Source of the DNA: Floccularia luteovirens
Taxonomy: Eukaryota > Basidiomycota > Agaricomycetes > Agaricales > Squamanitaceae
NCBI GenBank assembly: GCA_009739215.1
Contig: VSJF01000007.1
Location: forward strand, 744,001 to 808,000
Direction of reading: 5' to 3'
Length of the DNA stretch: 64,000 nt
In this document: in pieces, positions 54,234 through 64,000 of the stretch
Position numbering within the stretch: the stretch's first letter is position 1
How the letters are laid out: each line of letters starts with the position of its first letter
Position numbers and translations under genes: made by a program
The notes under the pieces: model-generated
Database searches by the model: none
What the model saw: only the letters and a program-made list of their open reading frames with translations
What the model was told of the DNA's origin: nothing

Positions 54234-56690
54234 ATGTCTATAAAAACTATCGCAGTGCTCCAGGAAAGTGAGCTAAAAGACGGCCAAATGTATGCGCAGT
54301 CCACTGCACCCCTAATTGTGTCCGCACACTCAAGGTTTGCTTAGGAAGGAGGTCGACTTCGAACAAGGAAAGGTTTTACTTTCCCGCCTTGGAGATAACG
54401 TTCATGCAACAAGTGCATACTGTACTCATTATGGCGCCCCTCTAGTGAAGGGTATTTTGACCTCCGATGCTCGAGTAGTATGGTAAGCATCAGTCGTCTC
54501 TTTCCATGCTACAACTTTATCAAATCTACTCAGTCCATGGCACGGAGGTAATACACTGAGAAACTTAAACATACATATTCTTACATCGGTCACCAGCCTG
54601 CTTCAATGTTTGTACTGGAGATATCGGTTAGTTACCAGATGACTATATACAGAATAACGAGCTAACATGCCCTAAATACAGAGGATGCTCCGGCACCCAT
54701 GGCGCTTCACTCCTTCAAGGCCCGAATTTCAGATGGCAAGATTCATGTAACCGCGAACCCTGCTGATACTTTGAAAGAAAATAAAGATAAGCAAGCGACT
54801 CTACTTGCAACCGGAAGTAACGCAGTTGGAAAAGGTGTGGTCATTGTTGGTGGAGGATCTGGTGCATTACATGCCGTTGAAAGTCTCAGAGAGGTTAGTC
54901 CTTGCTGATTTAAGCGACTTGCGGGTTAACAAATTATTTAGTTCGGCTATCCTCACCCGATCACAATATTATCAAAAGAGACATATACACCCATAGATCG
55001 GTATTTATTAACCAATTCTCCTCAGATTTTCGCTTCGTCTTGACTCGGATTTCTATCGATCTTTAGAACAAAGCTTAGCAAGGCAATCATCACGGATCCT
55101 TCAAAAGTCGAATGGAGGACAGCTGCAGACTTGAAGATAAAGTATGGAGCAAACATCAGGCTAGGTGTGGTAAGTGGAATCGTGTTCTACGCTGATGTAT
55201 GCGATGCTTAATGTGTTTTCAGGAAGTCACCGCTGTCGATTTTGAGAAGAAGCACGTCACATTAGATAACGGAAAGGATTATGTTCCCTATGACAACTTG
55301 ATTTTGGCCTCAGGAGGAACACCTCGTCGTCTCCCCATTGACGGTGCAAATCTCGAGAATGTTTATACATTCCGAGGTATCTCAGATGCTCAGAAGGTTG
55401 ATGCTGGTAGGTTGCAATCTTTCAGAATCGGAAAGATAATAGTAACGCGAACATCTCCAATAGCTGCAACAGAGGGTAAACGAATGGTAGTAATTGGAAG
55501 CTCTTTTATTAGTATGGAACTTGTGGTCGGTCTTCAGAAGCGTAAACTGGCTTCCATTGATGTTATTGGTATGGAAGAGGTTCCTTTCGAGGGCATCCTC
55601 GGTAAAGAGATCGGTGCAGCCATCAAAAAGGTATATCGCATATTTATCATTTTAATGTTTATGTTTAACAACTCTGTAAAAGCACCATGAATCACAAGGA
55701 GTCAGATTCCACATGTCCAGCAAGGTAGAAAAGATCATTGCTAGCGATGACAACCCCAACCGCGCCGCAGGAGTCGTAGTAAATGGGACTACACTCCCGG
55801 CAGACTTTGTGATTATGGGGGTAGGCGTCGCTCCCGCCACGGAATACCTCAAGGGGACTGGGTTACAGCTCGAAAAAGATGGTGGTGTAAGAGTAGACCA
55901 GTATTTGAGGGTCATAGGAAACGACATAAAAAATGTCTACGCTATTGGTACGACCAGATTTTTCTTTAAATTTGTTGCAAAGGGTACAACAATCTACACA
56001 GGAGACATTGCAGCATATCCGCAACTTGGTGGCGAAGTGGTCCGAATAGAGCATTGGAATGTATAGTTTTTGGTTTTCCAATATTTGAATTCGTTTTCAA
56101 TTCTTTCTACCAGGTTGCGGGGAATCATGGGCGTGCTGTGGGAAAGACAATCTCAGGAAAGTTACAGTCCTTCGTCAAGATTCCTGTTTTCTGGAGTGCT
56201 CGTGAGTACATCTCCCTTGATCATTCGGCCGTGTTGACGAACCTGGGTCTGCTACATCAGAGTACCAACAACTTCGCTACTGCGGCATTGGTCACAAATA
56301 TGACAATGTTATAATCAAAGGTAACCCCGATGAGCTGAAAGTATGCCTTCCGCAACATCATAAGCTATACAAGTCTGAGTATTCATAATTGTAGTTTATC
56401 GCTTACTACGTAAAGAGCGGACGTATTGTCGCTGTTGCCAGGTATTTAACCCTCCTACTTTCTTATTGCATGTTTACTTCCCAATTTATCTCCAGTATGC
56501 AAAACGATCCCGTAGTCAGCAAAGCATCAGAATTGCTGAGATTGGGATGTATGCCGACACCTGAAGAAGTTGCGAATGGCAAAGTATGTATTCTCTACTT
56601 CACCTCTAAACCAGAAAATTCAGCGTGCATTAGGATCTGTTGTCGATTGATATCAGCACTGCAAGCACCTTGAGGAAGGTAGAGACCTAA
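54234..56690 (+). CDS. Rieske domain FAD/NAD(P)-dependent oxidoreductase (AIFM3-like)
   Basis: Multi-exon gene starting MSIKTIAVLQESELKDGQM and ending STASTLRKVET at 56690. The N-terminal Rieske [2Fe-2S] domain has both ligand pairs: AYCTHYGAPLVKG (C-T-H) and CPWHGACFNVCTGD (C-P-W-H), followed by EDAPAPMALHSFKARI. The FAD domain has VVIVGGGSGALHAVESLRE, and TPIDRTKLSKAI corresponds to the pTYDRxxLSK motif. The central NADH Rossmann motif reads MVVIGSSFISME, lacking the second and third Gly of GxGxxG. DNVYAIGDIAAYP-like and VRIEHWNVAGNHGRAVGKTI complete the family pattern. AIFM3-type proteins are electron-transfer flavoproteins, mitochondrial in animals; the fungal partner is unknown. Exon 54534..54547 is only 14 nt and encodes the second Rieske Cys-His loop. 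The stop lies 133 bp before the polymerase eta start. Confidence 0.88.
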
Positions 56691-56823
56691 GTTTGTAAAA
56701 CGACGAAGCTATGAAAGAAGATGTATTCCGTACCAAATATGTACAAATGAATGTCGGTTACTAGCTATGATCAATGTTATACAAGTACACCTTGCCACAC
56801 CAAACTTTCTCCTGACCTGTCCT

Positions 56824-59293
56824 ATGGATTCCGATAAACCACTTGTTTCGACAACGGTATGGAAGGGCAAAGGCAAAGCTGTTGATATCGACTTCGATGA
56901 TCTCAATCCTTCCATAACTTACCGGCATGTATTATCGCACAACCACGGGGTAAAGGATCCCTTGCGTGTCATTGCCCTCTGCGACAGCGACGCGTTCTAT
57001 GCAGCGTGTGAAATGGTACGCCTCAAAGTAGCAGAGGACACCCCTTTGGTGGTATTACAGTGGGAATCTATTATTGCAGTGAATTATCCTGCAAGGAAGT
57101 ATGGAATTTCGCGAATGGACAAGGTGAAGGATGCCTTGAAACGGTGTCCACATTTGAAAGTGGTGCATGTGGCGACCTACAAGGAGGGCGAAAAGGAACC
57201 GGGATATTGGGAAAATGTCGATTCAAACACCCATAAAGTTTCTTTGGATTACTACCGAAGAGAAAGTATGAAAATTGCCGCAATGTTCAGAGAAGGCTTG
57301 CCAGGATGTGAAATTGGTGAGTCCGCGGATCCGCTTTTCTATTTGTTATTGAGCTCATCATTCCCAAGAAAAGGCTTCAATTGACGAAGCATTCATTGAT
57401 TTTAGTATACCTGTTCGTGAAATAATGCTGCAACGATTTCCGTTCCTTGCCGAGGTTCCACAAGATGCCCCACTTGGAATGGACACCCCTCTTCCTCCAC
57501 CTCCGGTTTTAGTCTGGGATGGACTTGGAAACCTCATACCTATTCAAACAGAAGAGAAAGAATCATCGGATAATGTCACCTCAAACCAGGCTGCCGATGC
57601 GGATATTGTAGTCGCCAATAATGACACGGAGACGTCCTGGCACGATGTGGCATTGTCAATTGGAGCAGAACTCATGGGAAGAATTAGGGAAGATGTTCGA
57701 GTGAAACTTGGATATAGCACCTCAGCAGTGAGTGTCCACACAAAAACGTTGTATAAATAGTATATTTGGAACTTTGTTATGCAGGGCATTTCAAGGAACA
57801 AATTTCTGGCTAAGGTATTGATTGGTTCAAAATGAGCACAACAAAAACAATAACTAACATCGCCTTCGTTGCATTAGTTAACAGCTTCTTATAAGAAGCC
57901 AAATCAACAAGTGGGTGCTGTATTTGGACGACTTCAACTTTTGTTGATCTAATCAATTGCAGAGCATATTAAGAAATGTTGCAATACCAAACTATTTAAA
58001 GCCAATGCCGTTCCAGAAAGTACGAACTTTGTGTGTGGTCATGTGTTTCTTATCATTAAATCAGACTAGATACGTTTCCTTGGAGGTAAACTTGGAGAAG
58101 CCCTTGCAAAAGAGTATGAGGCATCGACTGTGGGTGACTTGCTGTGAGTCGGACATAACACTCCCTTGTGCTAGCCTTGACGATTTTTGTTGCAGTACGG
58201 TAGGTTTAGGTATGCTGTAAAGCTCTATTTTCCAGTTATGAATTTGACTTTCGGTGTAGATGATATGCAACATCGTTTTGGGGAAGAATCTGTCTGGGTG
58301 TATGAGATATTACGGTAAAATGATATATTGGTGTATACTTCGCGAGCTGAAAGTTTTCTCATGATTTCTAGTGGAATTGACAGAACAGAAGGCATGTCCT
58401 AGTTTCCTGGACTTGTACTTTTGGTCATTTTTTTCTAGTGAAGGATAAGGGATCAGTGCTAAATAAAAGCATGTTGGCATCCAAAAATCTTCCGAAACCA
58501 GTAACGAAGTCGAGTGATGGACACCACTGGATTCGAGTTCTAGCCGCAGAGTTGGCCTTACGACTCTCAGATGCTAGAGATATCAGCCCGAACCTGTGGC
58601 CAAAGACCATTGTTCTCCACACGCGACATGGCAAGTTAGGATTAATTATATTCATATATTTTGCTAAAAAAATTTTATTTGATAGGTTATGAATCGGGAA
58701 GATCGCGACAGGCTCCCTTTCCATTCACTCGCGATGTCACAGTGGATTACATTGCTACTGCTGGGGATAAACTTTGGAAGGAGCTAGTTGGAAATAGAGC
58801 TTTGATAAAGATAACCAACGTGCAATTAGCATTCACCGGGATTGAAACCTCTGAACAAGGTCAACAGACTATAGAAAATTTCCTGAAACCTCCCAACCCG
58901 AGGAAGCGATCAAGAGAGGAGGATAATGATGACATACAAGATAACCCTCCGATCCAACTAGAATCCGACTTTACCGGTCTTGGTGGCGTAGAAGTTAACA
59001 ACCGCACAGCATGGGAGGACTCCCCTAATTCATCGATACCATGGCAGAGATGTCCTAGATGTGGCTTCGTATTGCATGGACCGACCGAAATATCTGATGA
59101 AATGGAGCCATTCAACCAACAAAAAATGGCTATCTTACGCATGGAACACGATGATTTTCACCTTGCTCAGGATTTGTCGAAGGAACAAGGTAGCACTTCT
59201 AAAATTAGGTCACCGCTGAAGAAGTCAACAACGCGAAAAAGGAATAAAGAACATACAACGCTGGGAATTGAGAGTTTCTTCAAAAGAAAGTGA
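56824..59293 (+). CDS. DNA polymerase eta (Y-family translesion polymerase)
   Basis: Multi-exon gene. I chose MDSDKPLVSTTVWKGKGKAV at 56824; an in-frame ATG at 56767 would add 19 residues. Catalytic motifs are VIALCDSDAFYAACEMVRL (first metal Asp), VNYPARKYGISRMDKVKDAL, and KASIDEAFIDFSI, carrying the second catalytic Asp-Glu pair. GISRNKFLAKLTASYKKPNQ follows, then the helix-hairpin-helix region (KIRFLGGKLGEALAKEYEA). Little-finger strings are WIRVLAAELALRLSDA and HGYESGRSRQAPFPF. The C-terminus has a ubiquitin-binding zinc finger candidate (RCPRCGFVLHG ... MEHDDFHLAQDLSKE) and ends in LGIESFFKRK, a PCNA-interacting-peptide-like motif. Pol eta copies past UV dimers. Small exons between 58130 and 58330 are the uncertain part of the model. 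Confidence 0.9.
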
Positions 59294-59756
59294 ATATCAT
59301 CAAAGTAGCTGCTGTATAAAACATCAGATGCATGGCAACGTTACCATGTTAACACCAGTGGCAATTCGGAACAGTCTCGGCTCCTGTCCTAATTTGTACT
59401 TCTAGTATGGAAGGCTATTCAAGTATCAATGATAAAATTAGAATCATTGGTCAGGATCATCGCCATGTTTCCAAATTGATGCACGTCAGGACTGCCGATT
59501 TGGCTGGCACAGCCCATCAATATGAATACCAACAGCTGTGAAAGTATTTTGACAATATTATAAGTCCTGTACATTCTGTTCAATCTTTTTGTTCTTCTCT
59601 TCCCCCTCTTCCTTTTCCATTACTTTCCTCCGACGCTTCCCCTTGGGACCTACTGTCTCTGGAAGACAATTTATTGACGCGATAGTAGGTTACTTTACTA
59701 TACATATCACCCCTACAATGTTCTGACAAACAACAGATCTTATCATTCGAGTTCCT
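59294..59756. other. Intergenic, receptor promoter
   Basis: 460 bp between co-directional genes with a CT-rich patch near 59580-59640. No gene is supported. Confidence 0.45.
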
Positions 59757-61625
59757 ATGTCGCAGTCAAATTTTATAGCTTTTCCTCCCGGAAGTTTCGG
59801 TGGTGCGGTGGTAGGTTCCATTTTATGAAATCGTTTCTATTATACTCTCTCACAAAAAAAACTTCTAGGCGGTGCATGTTTTTGCTACGCTTTCTTCGCT
59901 CGCCTTATTCTCTATCCTCGCAATGATTTTCTGGAACGCATTGAGACGTCTTATAAGACCTAAAGAAGATCATGGATATGTATTCTTTAGTACACAGCTA
60001 GGCAAATACGCCGCTTGCTTACTCATCGCCAATTTTTGTACATGTGCTGCTGGTTTGATTGGAATCACTTGGGTTGTCAAAAGGGGTATAACAGAAGGTA
60101 AGTTGCTGAAATGGTTTTTTGATATGTGACGCGCTCATATTCCTTGATCTTAGGAGCTGTTTGTCGGCTTCAAGGTATGTAGCGGCGACTATCCTGCATA
60201 CACACAGCATTTATTTGGTTATCAGCGTTCCTGATGCAACTCGGTAATGGGTCCCTCGCGTATTTTAGCACTTTTATTGCGATCCACACCTTCAGCTCTT
60301 TGGTATTGAAGAAAAAGCAATCAACGCTGATTTGCTCTATTATAATTGCTGTTGGTTGGATATTCTCAGTCATCATGGGTGAGTTTCTATGTTATTTTTA
60401 CATATTATCACTGATCTCGCGCAGCTTCATCACCCTTTTTTATACACAGCTCTTCTGGACCGATTTACGGTGCAGATGGCCTGTTGTGCGGTGTGAGGAC
60501 CAATTTCCCCAACATACAATTCGTTTTCCATCTTCTCCCGGTTCGTCCACCAAACATAACGTTGGATTGTTGTATTAAAGTCTGAATTAGATATTTATTG
60601 CATCCCTTGTTTCGACGACTTTACTCTCTATAGTATTTTTCGTATCTCGTGGCAACTTGACCTTCAATGGTGGACCGAAGATTAACTTGTGCAATCATCG
60701 TGTTTTGCCAGACGCAAACCAAAAATTTCACCATATGGTCTCTCGTCTAGCAGAGAGCATGCTCTGGTAAGTATCTAGCTTTCCTCCCTCCATAATACGC
60801 GTACTAATGCTATTTTCAAGGTTTCCAATTGGTGAGATATAAATCTATAACTCGTTATTAGGTTTAACTAACATCATTCAGCATATACTTTACTCCTAGT
60901 TCCTTATTCAGTCACAAGGGTGCTCAGTATATATGGAGTCAATGTTCCACTGGATGCCCTCATCTTTGCATTTGTCTGCTGGTATGCTCTTGGTAGGTCA
61001 ATGCTGCTTTTCTGAAATACCCATTCCTTATATTTTCAAAGGGATTGCTGATATCTTGCTGCTCTACAACACTTTCCGCGCCATAATTCCTGCGTTCGAC
61101 AAATATCCAGGGGGTAAAGGTAGTTCATGTCATAACACCCCTCACACTAGCAAGGGGAACATTTCATTCACTGGTGGGGGATTCCATACCAGGAATAAAT
61201 CCGACACATTGCGGCCTCTACTCTTGAATAGTCCTGGAATTCCACCTTCTGATTACACTGCCTCGAACTCTTCAAGGACAAGCGACAGACTGTACCTCCC
61301 ACGACCTGTTTCAAATATGGAAAAAATGGTAGAAAAGTCGGCCCCTTTTCCAAGGGCGACGTCAATCACTTATGTAGTAGATCGTTCCATTGCATCTCCT
61401 GCCCCCAGTGCGAGCATATATAGTGGAAGTGGAGGTTTGTCTGAGAGCCGATCCTCCTCTGGCTCATTTGGTGATTTCTCCGACATTGGAGCATCTGTCG
61501 CAGCAACATCTAATCACATGATAAATGTTGCAACCTCCTCCGTTCCAATTCCTGCTTTGGTCATTGATAAAAGCCGTGGCAGAACACGCTCAGCTGAGAT
61601 CAAGGATATATCCCAACCTGTTTAA
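59757..61625 (+). CDS. Seven-helix receptor, cAMP/glucose-receptor (Git3/CAR-like) type
   Basis: Multi-exon gene starting MSQSNFIAFPPGSFGGAV. Hydrophobic helices appear in order: FATLSSLALFSILAMIFW, AACLLIANFCTCAAGLIGIT, MQLGNGSLAYFSTFIAIHTF, LICSIIIAVGWIFSVIM, FPNIQFVFHLLP with IVFFVSRGNLTF, AESMLWFPIAYTLLLVPYSV, and LDALIFAFVCWYALG with ADILLLYNTFRAIIPAFD. The extracellular stretch GPIYGADGLLCGVRTNFPN is typical of fungal Dicty_CAR/Git3-like receptors with a conserved Cys. A Ser-rich cytoplasmic tail of about 180 residues ends RGRTRSAEIKDISQPV. Relatives signal nutrients through G proteins and cAMP; the ligand is unknown. An 11-nt microexon (60822..60832) encodes the FPI of helix 6. Start and stop are clear; joins in the middle were made by eye. 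Confidence 0.8.
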
Positions 61626-61936
61626 TCATACATGACATCCTCCCATATTCTAGCTCTGCGATAAACGAAGAAATTAACATGACAGCATGACAGTAATACC
61701 CTTACAGAATAATTTATTGTTATGACCTATACATTGAAATCCAAGTTTGATATGGGCCCCGGGATTATTCTTTCATAAACTATACTATGTCAGGTTTTTT
61801 TCTGATGAACTCTGTATGTAATGTAGAGTGGACTGGCTTTACTTTTAAATTTGTAGTGGTAAAGGTGTACAAACAATTTGATGCAATTCATTAATATCTA
61901 ATAACTTATGTACCCACAGTCCTCCAGCTGTCTTGA
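61626..61936. other. Intergenic, 311 bp
   Basis: AT-rich flank between the receptor stop and the CIA30 gene start. No feature was recognised. Confidence 0.45.
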
Positions 61937-62857
61937 TGTCATCACATTGGTCTCTATATCTCAACCGCTCCAGCAAAATTCTTCGTGATGGTCTTGCAAA
62001 CAGTATAACTCATCTTTTCCACTCCTTACAAATGGTCTGATGGTTTGTTTTACCTAGTCTTACTCATGAAAGGAGCAGACGAGCCTTCTCGCGTTGCTAG
62101 GACGTTGTTCACATTCAATTCGAGAGAGGATATACAACAATTCGCCATGGGTTGCGACGGGGACATCGGGGGAAAGTCAACCGTTCATCTCGAATTGGAT
62201 GCCAAGCCAGAACATAACCATATCATCGGAAAGGATGCAACTGGAGTATTTTGGGGTGATATGCGCTTGGACTTGAAACCTGGTATGGATGGAAAGATTC
62301 GGGCTGGCTATGCTGGATTCCGCAACAAAGTATGTATACATTTTTGTGATTCCGACTCACGCAACATTTTTTCATTCCATTTTATTTCTATTCATAGACA
62401 AGACCTACATTATTCGGAAACTTGGTAGATGATGTATCCAACCATCGTTATTTAGGTCTCCGCCTCCGGTTGGCAGGCGATCCCATTACTCACAACTCGT
62501 ATTTTGTCAACCTCCAAACCGAAGGTCCTATATCGACTGATCTATGGCAACATAGGCTATTCTTCCGGCGACATGACAACACTTGGCAAGACCTATTTGT
62601 GAGTCTTTACAAATCCCAGTTTCTGAGAAAAAGAAGCCAGCTCATACATCATCATCAAGATTCCATTTGATAACTTTGTCAGAACAAATACAGGAGAAGT
62701 ATCAACTAATCAGATCTCCATGTACCGAGAGAAGGTTCGAAGTATTGGAATATCATTGCTTGGGGGGAACAGTGGTGCGGCAGGAAAATACGAACTCGGT
62801 ATTGACTCAATATGGGTGACAAATGAGGAAAATGTTGTCGACAGCCCGGAAAAGTAA
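61937..62857 (+). CDS. CIA30 domain protein (NDUFAF1-like complex I assembly factor)
   Basis: Four exons. Exon 1 starts at 61937 with MSSHWSLYLNRSSKILRDGL, a basic amphipathic N-terminus suited to mitochondrial import. A GT-AG intron (gtataac...acctag) joins it to LLMKGADEPSRVARTLFTFN. CIA30-domain strings are FAMGCDGDIGGKSTVHLELD, VFWGDMRLDLKPG and AGYAGFRNK, then LFGNLVDDVSNHRYLGLRLR, SYFVNLQTEGPISTDLWQHR, and LFIPFDNFV with MYREKVRSIGISLLGGN. It ends ELGIDSIWVTNEENVVDSPE with K and a stop at 62857. Length is about 250 residues, normal for the family. CIA30/NDUFAF1 helps build the membrane arm of respiratory complex I. No frame break was seen. Confidence 0.9.
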
Positions 62858-63159
62858 AAAGCAGACATTACATCTTTGAGACGCGATAGGAACAATAGTG
62901 CTTCAAATCGAACAATGAACCTCAATTGTGGTATTGCATGAATCCGACGAATACAATAATATGGAGACGAGAATTCCTGGCAATAATCCAGATAAAATAT
63001 ACATGGTGTATTTCAACCAAACGACTGTATTTCCTTGATTGTTTTGACTCCAAAAGATAAGGAATGTCACGGTGTAAACAAGATAGAGCATAGGTGTAAA
63101 GTGGGCAAGACAACGAAAGAGTGGATAGGTGAGGCTAAAGCAAAGAACGGGCAACTAGT
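62858..63159. other. Intergenic between convergent genes, 302 bp
   Basis: 3' flanks of the CIA30 and Ras genes. Overlapping short minus-strand frames rich in Leu and Tyr have no family signal. Confidence 0.45.
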
Positions 63160-64000
63160 CTAGAGAACTACACAGCCGGAGCAGCAGCCACCCGCATTGT
63201 CATCGTGTTGGTCTTTACCGCCGTATGCCATAGAGGCACCATTGCCACCACCAGGCATGGCTGGTCTTCCAGTTTGTTGTTCCTATATCCACAACAATGA
63301 TAAGATAAAGGAAGTACATATACACTGTGGCTTGTTATACCTTGTTGTATTTTCTTATCTCTCGCACTAAATTGCTGAAGGCTTCATCAACATTGATCCG
63401 TTGTTTGGCTGAAGTTTCGATGAACTTGCAGCCAAAATGCTTCGCGAGGTCACGACCCTCTAAGAAGCATTTATAAATAAAATTGCCGTCTTGCAGTCAG
63501 ATTGATTTGATGGCTCACCATTCATGCCAACTTGACGTTCATACTCCAAGTCGCACTTATTCGCAACAACGATTACAGGGAAGGAATCTTGGTCCTTCAC
63601 ACGCAAAATTTGTTGGTGGAATGTGCTGATTTCCTCGAATGAGCTGCGCGAGGTGATCGAATACACGAGAAGGAAGCCCTCGCCAGTCCTCATGTACTGT
63701 TCACGCATGGCACTGGTAAAGCGAGTCATTAATGATCTGAAAACCGTCAAAGATGAGGTTTGTAAATACCCATATTCTTCCTGACCAGCTGTATCGAGAA
63801 CGTCAAGGAGAGCCACCTCTTCGTCTATCACACATTGCTTGCGATATGAATCTGCATTGATACTTAACTTACTACCTATACATATAGCATACGAAGAACC
63901 TACCCTCAATGGTGGGATCATATTCGTCAACAAAGTGACTTTGGATGAATTGAATCGTCAGAGCTGACTTTCCGACACCTAGCAGGGCGAGAATGTGAGA
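63160..64000 (-). CDS. Ras small GTPase (partial at right edge)
   Basis: Minus-strand gene whose first exon lies beyond the window. The first visible exon starts at 63978, directly after an acceptor ctag, with [20 protein letters not shown] and DPTIE, so the P-loop is split by an intron. Following exons give [68 protein letters not shown] (NKCD), [20 protein letters not shown] (ETSA) and [17 protein letters not shown]. The hypervariable tail is Gly/Asn-rich and ends GCCSGCVVL at 63160, a CAAX box with upstream cysteines for palmitoylation. A Leu at the last position favours geranylgeranylation by the general rule. The Gly in EEYGAMREQ is the basidiomycete form of switch II. Ras signals to MAPK and cAMP pathways at the plasma membrane. 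Confidence 0.95.

Overview
The window is nuclear DNA of a filamentous basidiomycete, most likely an agaricomycete (mushroom-forming fungus). The evidence is dense, very short introns (mostly about 45-60 nt, GT-AG), intron-rich genes, a Ras whose switch II reads EEYGAMREQ, and lineage-typical families: a DUF6534 seven-helix protein, an F-box-like protein and a Myb/SANT-like protein. Nothing looks prokaryotic. No rRNA, tRNA, CRISPR array or organellar segment was recognised. Functions come from reading translated exons; exon joins were made by eye.

Layout from left to right. 1-493: 5' end of a cation/Ca2+ exchanger (-). 913-2956: DUF6534 membrane protein (-). 4693-6033: paraoxonase-like esterase (+). 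6587-7973: Bqt4-like KilA-N protein (-). 8133-11169: 6-phosphofructokinase (-). 12414-13916: F-box protein (+). 14279-16196: Wss1-type SUMO-linked metalloprotease (+). 16525-17376: DM9 protein with a Lys/Asp tract (-). 17614-20755: PalA/Rim20 BRO1 protein (-). 21575-24375: IQGAP-like RasGAP (+). 24846-27236: A1 aspartic protease (+). 27606-33338: ABCC transporter (-). 34012-36654: Atg17 (+).

From 36655 the window is gene-poor to 38614, then come a Myb/SANT-like protein (38615-40294, -), a PHD-finger MYST histone acetyltransferase (40622-44887, -) and a LAMMER kinase (45596-47582, +). 48420-53436 is the most dynamic part: a decayed and an intact copy of an orphan two-helix membrane protein, separated by a 1.14-kb non-autonomous Tc1/mariner-type element that carries a 22-bp repeat array. 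After it lie a Rieske-FAD oxidoreductase of the AIFM3 type (54234-56690, +), DNA polymerase eta (56824-59293, +), a seven-helix receptor (59757-61625, +), a CIA30 complex I assembly factor (61937-62857, +) and Ras (63160 to the right edge, -).

The genes are mostly independent housekeeping genes. Loose themes are signalling (receptor, Ras, RasGAP, LAMMER kinase, PalA), genome maintenance and chromatin (Wss1-like protease, polymerase eta, MYST acetyltransferase, Bqt4-like protein) and membrane or secretory functions. No biosynthetic gene cluster and no defence-like system was found. The most unusual signals are the element between the paralogs and three microexons of 11, 14 and 15 nt, two of which encode metal-site residues.
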